A stretch of 64,000 nt of DNA from NCBI GenBank assembly GCA_913776045.1, contig CAJYOI010000041.1, forward strand, positions 1 to 64,000, read 5' to 3'. The notes beneath the pieces are model-generated. The model did no database searches and was not told the origin of the DNA. It saw only the letters and a program-made list of their open reading frames with translations. The DNA is from an uncultured Sphingomonas sp. Lineage in GTDB: Bacteria; Pseudomonadota; Alphaproteobacteria; Sphingomonadales; Sphingomonadaceae. A program made the position numbers and the translations under genes. How positions within the stretch are numbered: position 1 is the first letter of the stretch; every line of letters starts with the position of its first letter. Shown here in pieces: positions 1-9,415 of this stretch.

Positions 1-123
1 CACCAGCCTCGGCCTCCTTCAGGATGCCGATGATCTGCTCTTCCGAAAACTACTTCCGCTTCATTCCGTCCGTCCCGTCGAGGGCCGGTCTCTAGGTCGA
101 GATGGATGAAGAAACGGGGGTCA
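1..123 (-). mobile_element. IS3-family element, terminal fragment with broken OrfA
   Basis: Read on the minus strand, the element end starts at 123 with TGACCCCCGTTTC, a typical IS3-family (IS407-like) terminus. An OrfA start codon follows at 64-62. The reading is MKRK, then a TAG stop at 52-50, then FSEEQIIGILKEAEAG to the window edge. This is the well-known N-terminus of IS3-family OrfA, a helix-turn-helix protein that binds the element ends. The premature stop at codon 5 suggests the copy is dead or restarts downstream. Only the first 123 bases are in view, so the rest of the element, including OrfB, cannot be judged. Confidence 0.75.
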
Positions 124-176
124 CGCCAATTGATACTAAGATCCAGATTGCGACCGCGCTGAGTTGTCGCTAGCTG

Positions 177-1268
177 ATGCACATGGGTAATACAGCTGGC
201 GTGCTGAAGCAGGCAGTTTACAGCGGTTTGCTCGCAGTGGCGGCTCCTACGTTCGTGGCGGACGCTAGGTCGAATTCCGCGCTGCCGAATATGACCGCAA
301 CTCTGCGCGACCAGCGCGTGGAGAGCGCCTCGGTCGCGCTGATCCGCGGTGGGCGGATCGTCTCGACCGGGGCCTGAGGCATGGCGGGGCCGAACCGGGC
401 GGCGACCGTCGCCACGCCCTACAATCTCGCCTCGCTGACCAAGCCGCTGACGGCGGAGGTCATCCTGCGACTGGTGTCGTCCGGCAAGCTGTCGCTCGAT
501 GGGCCGATGGATCGCTACTGGAGCGATCCCGACCTAGCACGCGATCCACGGCGGATGACGCTGACGGTCCGCATGGCGCTGAGCCATCGCACCGGGTTGC
601 CGAACTGGCGCGATGCGAAGGGGCTGGCGTTCGACCATGACCCCGGCACGACCACCGGCTATTCGGGCGAGGGGTATCAATATGCCGCGCGCTATGCCGA
701 GCATCGCACCGGGCAATCGTTCGAGAGGCTTGGCCAGCGCTGGCTGTTCGTCCCGGCCCGCATGCGCGCCTCGGGCTATGTGTCGGCGCAGGGCAACACG
801 ATGCCGCTCGCTAGTCCCTACGACGACGCCGGCAAGCCGCTGCCCGTCGAGCGGGTGACGCGCTACAACGCTGCCGATCTGGCGCACGCGACCGCGCGTG
901 ATTATGCGCGCTTCCTCATCGATGTGCGCAACGACAGGGGCTTGGTCGCGTCTGTCGCGGCGGAGCGCAGCAGATTACAGGCCGACCTGACACCTGAAAT
1001 ATGTGCCGGTTCGAAAGCGGCCACCTGTCCCCCCTGGACCGGCTTTGGACTGGGTTGGCAGCTTCTCGGCTTTCCCGATGGCACGACGATGCTCCACACC
1101 GGCAAGGATGCTGGGGCTTTCACCTTCGCCGCGATCAATCGAACGAGTGGCGACGGAATCGTGATCCTGACGAACAGCGACAACGGATGGCGGGTCATCC
1201 TGCCTATCCTCGAAAGCACGGGAAGCGATCCGAAGCTGATCGCCTTCCTCCGCGGGCAGATGAACTGA
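177..1268 (+). pseudogene. Serine hydrolase of the beta-lactamase (class C/PBP-like) family, interrupted by an in-frame TGA
   Basis: Two open stretches, 177-374 and 378-1268, are in the same frame and separated only by TGA at 375-377. The first gives an exported-looking N-terminus and the strand VALIRGGRIVSTGA. The second carries the active-site SxxK motif as SLTK, a YSGEGYQYA stretch in the place of the family Tyr motif, and HTGKDAGAF near the end (family HTG motif). Family members have an aromatic residue where the stop lies (often before G-x-A), so TGG to TGA is the simplest explanation. The start is uncertain: ATGs occur at 177 and 183, with an IS end only about 50 bases upstream. The product was probably a periplasmic esterase or peptidase. 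It is now likely inactive unless the stop is read through or the downstream part restarts at 381. Confidence 0.75.
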
Positions 1269-1663
1269 CAGGACCATATTGCCTCCGCGCCGCGACGTCT
1301 GTGGAGCAGCGAAGCGCTACTGACAGGTAGCTCGTAGGAGGCTTCGTAATTTGGTCTGGAGGACCAGACCCTCAAAGCGAGATTCCCAAGGCACTTCAGC
1401 ATTTCGACATCGGTCGCTCGTTCAATCGCGAGGGCGCCGTTAGGAACGTCCTAGGTTGAATTAAAGCCATCATTCCAAACGGTTTCTCGGCCACAGGGTA
1501 GACAGCCTCGATTACAGACACCCTTTCACGCTGGCCATAAAGGCTAACCTAACGACCTTTGTCACATTCCCCACATTGCTTGTACGTTGCCGCGCTCCCG
1601 CTCTGCTGACCATTACTGCCAGCACATTCGCAAGCGGCGGAACTTCAGCCGCTGCGACGCCGG
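1269..1663. other. Intergenic region, no gene seen
   Basis: No reading frame here has coding character, and no tRNA, clear hairpin terminator or repeat was recognised. It presumably carries the promoter of the SLAM-like gene that starts at 1664, but no convincing -35/-10 pair stands out. Confidence 0.5.
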
Positions 1664-3004
1664 ATGAGCTTGAAGCAGGGGGCAGATGTGGGCCGCGATT
1701 GGGTAATCGGTGTGGCGATGGGGGTCGCGTGCGCGCTGCCGGGGGAAGCGCAGGCGGAGGTCGACAACCTTGTCAAACAGGCCCTGACGCTGGAGGCGCA
1801 GGGTCGGATGGCGCAAGCCTATGCATTGCTGGCGCCCGTAGTGGACGCGCGGGCCGGTGATCCTGACTTCGACTATGCTCTGGGCATCGCCGCTGCCGAC
1901 AGTGGCCGCCCCGGCGATGCGATCGCCGCGTTCCAGCGTGTACTGGCGGTTCGGCCCGATCACGCCCAGGCCCGCGCAGAAATCGCGCGGCTCTATGCTC
2001 AGGCAGGCGACGTCGACACTGCCCGCGCGGAATTCGCCACCGTCGTCCAGGATCCGACGTTGCCCGACCCGGTCCGCCAGCGCTTCGGTGGTCTGATCCG
2101 CGACTATGACCGCGCCATCCGTGGCGGCGGCAACCAGCTCAGCGGCTTCATCGATGCCGATGTCGGCTACGACGGTAACGTCAATAGCGCCACCAGCCTG
2201 ACCTCGATCACCCTGCCGGTCTTTGCCTTCCTGGGACCCGCGACGCTGGCCGGCACCGCGTCGCGGATGAGCGGTGGCTTCCACCAGGTGCAGGCCGGGG
2301 CGAGCGGATCGATGGCGGCCGGGCGTCAGGATCGCCTGTTCGCATCCGCCCTTGGGTCGTGGCGCGATACCTGGTCGAGCGAGGCGTTCGACCAGGCCGC
2401 GGTGACCGCCACGGCGGGCGGAGCGCATACTACGGCGACGGGCGACGTCGTCGCGGTGTCCGGTCAGGCCCAGCGGTTCTGGTTGGGTCAACGGGGGTTT
2501 CGCACCGGTATCGGGGTCATCGGGCAATATACGGCACGGTTGCAGCGGGACCGCGCCGTGTCGACCCAGCTCCAGTATTTCCGGTTCGATTATGATGGCG
2601 ACCCGTCGCGCGATGCCCATCGCTATGCCGCCACGTTGACCTATTCCGACCGCACCGCGTTGCTGTCGATCGGCGGTGGGCGGGAAGCCACCATCCGCGA
2701 TGGAGCGCGCAATCTCGGTTACTGGTTCGGCGCGGTCCAGGGCGGCAGCGAGGTTCCCTTGGCGCGCGCCGTCGCGATCATCGCGGGCGCTGGTATCGAG
2801 CATCGCGACTATGACGCGACCGACCCGCTGTTCCTGGCCGGCCGCCGCGACACGCAGATCGATGCGACGATCGGCCTTCGCCTGACCGTGCGAAACGGCA
2901 TCGCGGTTCGGCCCCGCGCCACTGTCACGCGCAATTTCAGCAATCTGAGCTTGTACGACTATTCCCGCGTGACCGGGTCGGTCGGGCTCACCTTCGCGTT
3001 CTGA
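1664..3004 (+). CDS. TPR plus outer-membrane beta-barrel protein, SLAM-like (surface lipoprotein assembly modifier)
   Basis: The protein has 446 residues. An N-terminal hydrophobic stretch ending PGEAQA (about residues 14-31) looks like a signal peptide. Residues about 35-145 form tetratricopeptide-type helices ([43 protein letters not shown]). From about 150 to the end the sequence alternates aromatic and small residues in beta-barrel style and finishes VGLTFAF with a C-terminal Phe, the usual BAM signal. TPR domain plus 14-stranded barrel is the SLAM (DUF560) architecture, which moves surface lipoproteins or secreted hemophilin-type proteins across the outer membrane. The gene ends 11 bases before a large surface-protein gene, which is the expected substrate position. 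The family call rests on architecture, not on a profile search. Confidence 0.65.
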   Translation: MSLKQGADVGRDWVIGVAMGVACALPGEAQAEVDNLVKQALTLEAQGRMAQAYALLAPVVDARAGDPDFDYALGIAAADSGRPGDAIAAFQRVLAVRPDHAQARAEIARLYAQAGDVDTARAEFATVVQDPTLPDPVRQRFGGLIRDYDRAIRGGGNQLSGFIDADVGYDGNVNSATSLTSITLPVFAFLGPATLAGTASRMSGGFHQVQAGASGSMAAGRQDRLFASALGSWRDTWSSEAFDQAAVTATAGGAHTTATGDVVAVSGQAQRFWLGQRGFRTGIGVIGQYTARLQRDRAVSTQLQYFRFDYDGDPSRDAHRYAATLTYSDRTALLSIGGGREATIRDGARNLGYWFGAVQGGSEVPLARAVAIIAGAGIEHRDYDATDPLFLAGRRDTQIDATIGLRLTVRNGIAVRPRATVTRNFSNLSLYDYSRVTGSVGLTFAF

Positions 3005-3015
3005 GGAGCCCCACC

Positions 3016-5685
3016 ATGAAGCTGTCCCGTGCCCATCGGATCCTGACCGGCGTCTCGATCATCGCGATCGGCCAGCCGCTCCTAGCGGTGCCGCGCGTCA
3101 TCTATGCATCCGGCAGCCTGCCAGCCGGCCGTTTGCACGCCGGCGCCCTTCCCGCCGGTCCGATTTCGGTCCGCGGCGGCATTACCCAGATCCGCATGGA
3201 TACTGGCGCACTGGTCTCGTTCGTCGGCGATGCGCGGTTCGAGGTGACCGGCGCCAATCGGATCGTCGTTACCGCCGGCCGCATGATCATAAGCGATGCG
3301 GCTGGCGCGGGTGGCATCGTCGTCGCGACTCCCGGCGGGACGTCCGCTGTCGTGCATGGCGCAGCCGCCTCGGCGAGCCTGAGCGTCGCCGGAAACGGCA
3401 CTATCGCTGGAAGAGCGCTAGGCGGATCGATCGCCGTCACCGGAGCGGGGACAACCCGCAGCTTCGGCGTCGGAAAGGCATTCACGGCCGCAGTCGATCG
3501 CGCGCCGGTCGCAACGGTGACCGCAGGCGCCCAACCCCAATCGGCACCTGGGGCAACGGTCGCGGACGTGACCACGAACGCCACGCTGGTGCCGGCGCTT
3601 CTCGGCAGCCGCGGCGTGTCGGTGCTTCAGAACCCGACGCTGCCCGCAGTCGCATCGGGCCCGACCCTCGCTCTGCTGGAATCCTATCTCCAGCAGGAAC
3701 AACGAAGCGGGTTGGGGATTGCGATTTCCCAGCCGGTGCTCTCGGCGCAGATAGCCTATCTACGCGCCGGCGGCGTCCCTGGGGGCCTGACGCCCGAGCG
3801 AGCGGCCGGTGGCCTCGCCGGTTACGTCGCATTCCTGCAGAGCGGGGGAAGCGCCGCGGCATATCAAGGCACGACGCGCGCCCTGCTCGCAGCCTATGCG
3901 CAGTATCTCTCGGCGACCGGACTGCCGGCATCGCTCGATTCGACGACGAGACAGACCCTGACGTCGTATCTCGCTTATCTCGCCGGAGGCGGTACCCTGT
4001 CAGCCCTGCCGTCAACTACGGCGCCAACCCCGACGCCGACGCCTTCCACGACACCGACGCCAACTCCGTCACCGACGCCAACTCCAACCCCGGTACCGAC
4101 GCCAACACCCAGTCCCACGCCGACCCCCAGTCCCACGCCGACGCCAGCTCCTACGCCGGCACCGACTCCTACGCCGACGCCAACTCCGGCACCAACACCC
4201 ACGCCCACGCCTACCCCGACACCTACTCCAACGCCCACGCCCACGCCCGGTATCGGACTAGGCAGATCGACGGTCGTGCGGAGTTCGATCGGCTCGATTG
4301 GATTCAACACCCCGGCCGCCGGTGCGGGAAGTGGTCTTCAGGCGACACTTACCTATGATGCCGACGGCAAGCCGACCGATCTCGGCAACATCGGGGGTGG
4401 GACGGCCAAGGTCAACGACTTTCAGGCCGGCGACGGTTGGGTCATCGGACGGTTCGCCGGCGGCTCGTTCGGCGGCAAGACCTTCGATGCCAAGACCGGC
4501 GTGCATTTCGCGATCGCGCCGGCCCTGACCAATCTGCCGACCAGCGGCACCGCCTTCTACAAGGTCGCCGCCTTCACTCCGGCGACGATGCCGGATGGTG
4601 GCGATGTCGGCGGGACAGCGCTATCGATCAATCTGGGAATCAATTTCGGCAGTGGCCTGCGTTACGGCTTCGACGGATCGCTGGCGTTCAACGACACCAG
4701 CGTCACCTTCGCGACGATGGGTGGTGCGGCGAACCCGATCCTGTCCAGCAACGTGTCGAACAGCAGCAACGGCGTATCCTTCTATCTGTTGGCACCTCTG
4801 CTCAGCGCATCGGGCAGCCTGTGCGCGCGGGCCGGTCTGTGTCAGATGGGATTGGGCTTCCGGCCGAGCGGTAACGGCGTCCCGACGGTAACCGCAGTCT
4901 GGGGTCTCGTCGGGCCAGCGGAACGCAATGTTGCCGAAGGCGCCGCCATCCTGGTTCGCGACGCCAGCGCCGGTGTCCCTCCGGTGCGGACTTCGGGTGC
5001 GCCGTCGGGCCTCGGCCTGAGTTTCGCCGCCGTCGGTCCTTCGGTCGAACAGATCGTGACGACCGCCAACGTCAATGCCGGCCCGTCCGGCGAACTGGCC
5101 GAGGCGATCACGATTGCGAGCGGCGCGATGTCCAAGACCTTCTCGCGCAACACCGCAGCGAGCATCGAACAGGGCGGCGCGGCCGGCATCATCGGTTGGA
5201 GCCGCTGGGCATCCGGGAGCCCGACGACGCCGAACGGCGGGCCGGGGATCTCGGCAAATCAGGGCATTCATAGCGTGTGGGGCGCGCCCCTGACGAACCT
5301 GCCCACCGCGGGTTCCGCGACTTATGACATGGTCGGCGCGACCAAGCCGACGATCGGCGACGGGTCGGTCGCGCCGGGCAGCTTCAGCGGCAAGCTGGGC
5401 GTGTCGTTCGCCGCGCGGACCGTCGGTTGGCAGGGAACGATCACGATGGGCGCCAACACCTATGCCTTCGGATCGAGCGGTGGTGCGGACGCGCCGTCGG
5501 TCACCTTCGGCAGCGAAGGGAAATGGTTCAGCGCGACGACCATCGGAGCCACTTCGACCCGGGTCAGCGGCTTCCTGGCGGGCGACGGCGCCAGTCATGC
5601 CGGCATGGCCTACAGCTACGCCATCAACCAATCGGGCGCCGCGTCCTCCATCATCACCGGCACCGCCGCTTTCCAGAAGCGCTGA
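3016..5685 (+). CDS. Large exported FecR-domain protein with Pro-Thr linker and two barrel-like C-terminal modules
   Basis: The protein has 889 residues. Residues 1-24 are a signal peptide without a lipobox cysteine. Residues about 50-165 match the secreted FecR-like fold ([42 protein letters not shown]). Residues about 190-335 are helical and Gly/Ala-rich. Residues about 338-414 are an almost pure Pro-Thr linker. Two related modules follow; both contain LTNLP(T)SG/AG-type strands followed by glycine-rich beta-hairpins, and the protein ends GTAAFQKR. The last part resembles barrel domains of TbpB/hemophilin-type SLAM substrates. The SLAM-like gene directly upstream fits a transporter-substrate pair. 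The function of the passenger is unknown. Confidence 0.6.
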   Translation: MKLSRAHRILTGVSIIAIGQPLLAVPRVIYASGSLPAGRLHAGALPAGPISVRGGITQIRMDTGALVSFVGDARFEVTGANRIVVTAGRMIISDAAGAGGIVVATPGGTSAVVHGAAASASLSVAGNGTIAGRALGGSIAVTGAGTTRSFGVGKAFTAAVDRAPVATVTAGAQPQSAPGATVADVTTNATLVPALLGSRGVSVLQNPTLPAVASGPTLALLESYLQQEQRSGLGIAISQPVLSAQIAYLRAGGVPGGLTPERAAGGLAGYVAFLQSGGSAAAYQGTTRALLAAYAQYLSATGLPASLDSTTRQTLTSYLAYLAGGGTLSALPSTTAPTPTPTPSTTPTPTPSPTPTPTPVPTPTPSPTPTPSPTPTPAPTPAPTPTPTPTPAPTPTPTPTPTPTPTPTPTPGIGLGRSTVVRSSIGSIGFNTPAAGAGSGLQATLTYDADGKPTDLGNIGGGTAKVNDFQAGDGWVIGRFAGGSFGGKTFDAKTGVHFAIAPALTNLPTSGTAFYKVAAFTPATMPDGGDVGGTALSINLGINFGSGLRYGFDGSLAFNDTSVTFATMGGAANPILSSNVSNSSNGVSFYLLAPLLSASGSLCARAGLCQMGLGFRPSGNGVPTVTAVWGLVGPAERNVAEGAAILVRDASAGVPPVRTSGAPSGLGLSFAAVGPSVEQIVTTANVNAGPSGELAEAITIASGAMSKTFSRNTAASIEQGGAAGIIGWSRWASGSPTTPNGGPGISANQGIHSVWGAPLTNLPTAGSATYDMVGATKPTIGDGSVAPGSFSGKLGVSFAARTVGWQGTITMGANTYAFGSSGGADAPSVTFGSEGKWFSATTIGATSTRVSGFLAGDGASHAGMAYSYAINQSGAASSIITGTAAFQKR
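4018..4250 (+). repeat. Imperfect 6/12-bp tandem repeat encoding the Pro-Thr linker
   Basis: The stretch is built from degenerate copies of codon pairs for Pro-Thr (forms of ccgacgccaact and cccacgcccacg), with occasional Pro-Ser and Pro-Ala pairs. It lies wholly inside the FecR-domain surface protein gene and keeps its frame. Such tracts expand and contract by slippage, so the linker length probably varies between strains. Confidence 0.85.
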
Positions 5686-5712
5686 GTTTAGCATCCACGA
5701 AGGGATCCGACC

Positions 5713-6783
5713 ATGTATCTTCGTCGTCTCGCCATCGCCATCGCCGTTACCGCGGCGGTCCCCGCAGCCGCGCAGTTCAGCCTTGGCGGCGCGAGTTGGG
5801 GCAACGCCAAACCGGGCAAGCCGGTGGAATTTCCCAGCGGAACCAGCCTTTCGCTCGACCAACTGAAACGGATAGGCAAGGACGATGCCAGTCGCACGAC
5901 CCGCGTCGTGGTGCCCTACTTCCAGGTTCAGTTCGTTACCTCGTCGAAGAAATCGTCGAACCGGACCTGGGCATCCCTCAGCCAGAGCTACGAGCTTGCC
6001 GGATTGTCGCAGGCTGACATGCAGGCGATGACCGACGAACTCTACGCGAAGTTCGTCGACGACCTGCGCGCCAAGGGACTGAGCGTGATGACGATCGACG
6101 AGGCGCGTGCCGCCAGCCCGTCGTTCGCCAAGCTGCTGGCCGCCGCCAAGCCGTCGCCCTGGGCGGGCAAGACCGGCGACGGGACCACCTCGACGATCGT
6201 GGCGCCGACCGGCATGTCGGTCTATTTCCACGGCGAAGATCCCGAACGCGACGCCTTTTCCGGCGCGATCAGCGACCGCTCGTACTGGAACCAGCCGGCT
6301 GCCGCGAAGGAATTGAATGCCGCCCTTGTCGGTGCGCGCGTCTCTGTCAGTTTCGTCGAGCAGAAGAACAATGACGCGCGCGGCCTGTTCGGGTTTCGCT
6401 CGTCCACGGCCAAGCTGGAAAGCGCGGTGGGCCTGACGATCGAGCCGATCACGACCCACGTCTGGGTGGCAGGGCCGACGCGCCAGGCGTCGATCGTCGG
6501 CCAGCCGGTCGCGCCGGCCCGATATTACCTCTCCAGCCCGCTGATCCTGCCCGCCGCGGCGATTGCCGACGTCAGCGACGTCACGACCCGCGGGCAGAAG
6601 CGCAGCGACGTCGTCAATTCGGTCATCGGCACGTTGCTGGGCGGCGGCATGAAGCAGCGGACGAAGTCGTACACGGTGACGGTCGAACCGCAGGCCTTCC
6701 GCCGCGACGTCGGCCAGGCGATGGCCGCGGTCGATACGACGCTCGCGGCGCAGGCGGCCGCCAGCATCGCGGCCGACCGCTGA
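5713..6783 (+). CDS. Exported protein of unknown function
   Basis: The protein has 356 residues with a clear signal peptide (MYLRRLAIAIAVTAAVPAAAQ). I do not recognise the family. The mature part contains a VVVPYFQVQFVTSSKK strand, a helical segment around residues 95-140 (LSQADMQAMTDELYAKF), and two later strand-rich blocks (SVYFHGEDPERDAF and HVWVAGPTRQASIVG). No cysteines or catalytic motifs stand out, and there is no lipobox or transmembrane helix beyond the signal. The gene sits 27 bases after the FecR-domain surface protein and before a two-component system, so it probably belongs to the same periplasmic or surface module. Confidence 0.7.
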   Translation: MYLRRLAIAIAVTAAVPAAAQFSLGGASWGNAKPGKPVEFPSGTSLSLDQLKRIGKDDASRTTRVVVPYFQVQFVTSSKKSSNRTWASLSQSYELAGLSQADMQAMTDELYAKFVDDLRAKGLSVMTIDEARAASPSFAKLLAAAKPSPWAGKTGDGTTSTIVAPTGMSVYFHGEDPERDAFSGAISDRSYWNQPAAAKELNAALVGARVSVSFVEQKNNDARGLFGFRSSTAKLESAVGLTIEPITTHVWVAGPTRQASIVGQPVAPARYYLSSPLILPAAAIADVSDVTTRGQKRSDVVNSVIGTLLGGGMKQRTKSYTVTVEPQAFRRDVGQAMAAVDTTLAAQAAASIAADR

Positions 6784-6838
6784 TCGACGGGCTGGTCCGC
6801 CGGCGCGCGATGGTGCAGGATCGTCGGCGGAGGGCGCG

Positions 6839-7522
6839 ATGGGGCTGAGCATCCTGTATGTCGAGGACGATCGCCTGGCCGCGGCGGCGATGCTGGCGCG
6901 CGCAGCGGAAGGCGGCGACCGCGTGATCTGGGAAGAAAGCGGCGCCACCGGGCTCAGTCGTGCCGCGGCCGAGCCGTTCGACATCATCATCCTCGACCGG
7001 ATGCTGCCCGATCTCGACGGGACCGACGTCGTGCGCCGCCTGCGGGCTGCCGGCGTAGACACCCCGGTCCTGATGCTGTCCGCACTGGCCCTTGCCGGGA
7101 ACCGGATCGAGGGGCTGGATGCCGGGGCCGACGACTATCTGTCCAAGCCCTACGAACCCGACGAACTGATCGCCCGGGTCCGGGCGCTGCACCGCCGCGC
7201 CGTCCCGCGACCGCACAGCGCCGTCCTGCTGCACGGCAGCTTCGAATGTCATCTTAAGTCACGCACCGCGTTTCGCGGCGGTGTGCATTTGCCGCTCAGT
7301 CCCAAGGAATTCGAGCTGTTCCGCTACCTGATGGAAAACGCCGGGGGCACGGTTACCCGGCAGATGCTGCTGCGCGACGTTTGGAACATGGGTTTCGACC
7401 CCCAGACCAACGTCGTCGACGTCCAGATCGGGCGGTTGCGCCGCAAGCTTGATCACGGCTTCGCGACGCCAGGGCTGGAGACGATCTGGGGCGCCGGCTA
7501 TCGGCTGACCGAAGGCCGGTGA
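6839..7522 (+). CDS. OmpR-family response regulator
   Basis: The protein has 227 residues. The receiver domain has acidic residues E9-D10-D11, phosphoacceptor D53 in IIILDRMLPDLDG, S81 and K103 in LSKPYEPDEL. The C-terminal half is a winged-helix DNA-binding domain (LPLSPKEFELFRYLMENAG, VDVQIGRLRRKLD, WGAGYRL). A strong GGAGG ribosome site lies just upstream of the ATG. The stop overlaps the start of the histidine kinase gene by four bases, so the two are co-translated. It likely controls the surrounding secreted-protein cluster; that is inference from position. Confidence 0.92.
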   Translation: MGLSILYVEDDRLAAAAMLARAAEGGDRVIWEESGATGLSRAAAEPFDIIILDRMLPDLDGTDVVRRLRAAGVDTPVLMLSALALAGNRIEGLDAGADDYLSKPYEPDELIARVRALHRRAVPRPHSAVLLHGSFECHLKSRTAFRGGVHLPLSPKEFELFRYLMENAGGTVTRQMLLRDVWNMGFDPQTNVVDVQIGRLRRKLDHGFATPGLETIWGAGYRLTEGR

Positions 7523-8862
7523 CGACGCGCCGCCGGCTTCGCCATTCGATCGTCGGTCGTGTCGCGCTGGGGGCTCTGCTCCTGTCGCTGGTCGCGGCGG
7601 CGGTCCTGTTCGCCGTCGCCTACGGCACGGTATCCGCGGTCGCCACGAAAGGCCTGCAACGGGCGGTCGATACCGATCTTGCCGGGCTCGCCGACATCGC
7701 AGCGACCGGCGGCGCGGCTGACCTGACCGCACGCATAGCCGATCGTCTGGCGATGACACCCGGCGACAGTCGCCAGTCGCACTATCTGCTGATCGACGCC
7801 GCGGGTCGCAAAATTGCCGGCGACCTGACGGACTGGCCCGCCTCGCTGTCCGCCGATCGATCGGACGCGGGCTATCTGGCATTGCCCGACGGCACCCGCC
7901 TGTACGCACGCGCCACGCGCCTGTCGCCGAACCTGGCCCTGGTCGTCGGCCGCGACGATCGGCCGGAGCGGGCCTTGCTCGATCGCCTGACGATCAGTTT
8001 CGCGCTCGCCAGCCTCGTCGTCGTCCTTACCGTCAGCCTGCTGACGTGGCGAAACGCGCGCACCTTGTCCGACAGGATCGATCGGATCGGCGCGGCACTG
8101 CGCACGGGGGATTCGGCGGCCATGGAGCTGCTTGTCGAGGACGCCGGGCAGGACGAATTGGCCGAGGTCACGCGCCGCAGTGGTGTCGCCTTGCGACGGA
8201 TGCAGGCACTCGCCGTATCCTATCGCCAGGTGTCCGACCATGTCGCCCACGAAATCCGCACCCCGCTCGCACATCTCGACCGGCGCCTGCTCGACCTTCG
8301 AGAAAGCGCCGATGGGCGCACGGTAGATCGGGCCCGCCAGGACATCGCCGATATCGTCCGCCTGCTCGAATCGCTGCTCGACATCGCTGCCAGCGAGGCG
8401 CAGCGCGACGACCCGTCCGGCATGACCGAACTGGACATTGCCGGTATCGCGCGCGAGCTGGCGGAACTGTATGACGACAGCATGGAAGACGCCGGGCTGA
8501 GCTTGGAAACCAACATCGGTGCCCCGGTCCCGATGCGAGGGGACGCGATGCAATTGCGGCGGATGTTGACCAACCTGCTCGACAACGCGGTCAAATATGT
8601 CCCACCCGGCGGCCTGATCCGATTGAGCGTGCAAGAGGGACCGACGATCATCATCGAGGATGACGGGCCCGGCATCCCGGTGGATCGACGCCAGACGATC
8701 TTCGATCGCTTCGTGCGGGGCAATGCCGGGACGAACGGCCATGGACATGGCCTGGGTCTGACGCTGGCGCGTGCGATCGCCGAGCGGCATGGGCTGACGA
8801 TGATGCTGGACGACGCGCCGCGCGGATGTCGCTTTCGCATCGCGCCGGGGCTCGTGTCGTGA
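7519..8862 (+). CDS. Sensor histidine kinase
   Basis: The protein has 447 residues and a GTG start inside the stop of the response regulator (GTGA overlap). A first membrane helix spans about residues 13-37 and a second about 160-180, enclosing a periplasmic sensor region of about 120 residues; a HAMP-like linker follows. The dimerisation box is VAHEIRTPLAH with His244. The ATPase domain shows NLLDNAVKY (N box), DDGPGIP (G1) and GHGLGLTLA (G2). This is a complete OmpR-type kinase. The sensed signal is unknown. Confidence 0.92.
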   Translation: MTTRRRLRHSIVGRVALGALLLSLVAAAVLFAVAYGTVSAVATKGLQRAVDTDLAGLADIAATGGAADLTARIADRLAMTPGDSRQSHYLLIDAAGRKIAGDLTDWPASLSADRSDAGYLALPDGTRLYARATRLSPNLALVVGRDDRPERALLDRLTISFALASLVVVLTVSLLTWRNARTLSDRIDRIGAALRTGDSAAMELLVEDAGQDELAEVTRRSGVALRRMQALAVSYRQVSDHVAHEIRTPLAHLDRRLLDLRESADGRTVDRARQDIADIVRLLESLLDIAASEAQRDDPSGMTELDIAGIARELAELYDDSMEDAGLSLETNIGAPVPMRGDAMQLRRMLTNLLDNAVKYVPPGGLIRLSVQEGPTIIIEDDGPGIPVDRRQTIFDRFVRGNAGTNGHGHGLGLTLARAIAERHGLTMMLDDAPRGCRFRIAPGLVS

Positions 8863-9371
8863 TCGGCGTCGCCCTGATCCCGGTCGTCGTCGCACTGGCG
8901 GTGGAGCAGCCGATCACCGCCGATGTCGCGACTTTGGCGGCCGAGGCCCTGCTCGATGCCGAAGGCGGTTCGCCTGCGCAGCGCCGCGACGCGCTCCGGT
9001 TGCTCGACAGGCTCGGCGCGCACCCGGCCGATGCCGCCGATGACCCCCGACCTGCCTTGCGCGCCCAGGCCCGCATTCAGCCGGAAACGACGCGCGGCCG
9101 ACTGCTGGGCCCGGCGTTTCGCCGCGGCGAGGTCGGTGGCGGGGCGGTATGGACGATCGAACAGACGTTCCTGGCGGGTCGCCCGACGACCGTCGCCTTG
9201 GCATCGCGTCCGCGGCAAGCGGCGGTTCTGGGCATCGATGGCCCCGACACGGCCGTCCGCTGTGCCGCCGCGGTCCGGTGCAGCTGGGTTCCGAAATTCA
9301 CCGAACGCTACCGCATCACCGTCACTAACGCCGCGCCCGCGCCCGCGCGCTTCGTGCTTGTGACCAATTAA
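8859..9371 (+). CDS. Small exported protein of unknown function
   Basis: From a GTG at 8859, inside the stop of the kinase gene, the product is 170 residues. The N-terminus MIGVALIPVVVALAVEQPITA reads as a signal peptide. The first half is helical (DVATLAAEALLDAEG, RRDALRLLDRLG). The second half is strand-rich and ends YRITVTNAAPAPARFVLVTN, like the closing strands of an exported beta-sandwich. Two cysteines (CAAAVRC) may form a disulfide. An upstream ATG at 8826 would lie inside the kinase gene and is less likely. The gene lies between the two-component system and the CHAT protein and probably works with them. Confidence 0.6.
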   Translation: MIGVALIPVVVALAVEQPITADVATLAAEALLDAEGGSPAQRRDALRLLDRLGAHPADAADDPRPALRAQARIQPETTRGRLLGPAFRRGEVGGGAVWTIEQTFLAGRPTTVALASRPRQAAVLGIDGPDTAVRCAAAVRCSWVPKFTERYRITVTNAAPAPARFVLVTN

Positions 9372-9415
9372 AGCGCGATGACATGCCGAGCGCCTGATCT
9401 GACAAAGGGGGGAAC

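Noticed and set aside
375-377. TGA as a selenocysteine codon in the serine hydrolase
   Set aside because: No SECIS-like hairpin was seen after it, the family does not use selenocysteine, and a Trp codon mutation explains it better.
4018-4250. Regular short repeats that could suggest a CRISPR or minisatellite array
   Set aside because: The units are 6-12 bases of Pro-Thr codons in frame inside a long gene, with no spacers.
4621-7062. Very long minus-strand open frame (813 residues) opposite the surface protein, secreted protein and response regulator genes
   Set aside because: High-GC genes leave antisense frames open. The plus-strand genes have signal peptides, motifs and ribosome sites, while the antisense product is low-complexity and Arg-rich.
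8826-8858. Upstream ATG start for the small exported protein
   Set aside because: It would overlap the kinase gene by 37 bases and spoil the signal peptide. The GTG at 8859 gives the usual four-base overlap.
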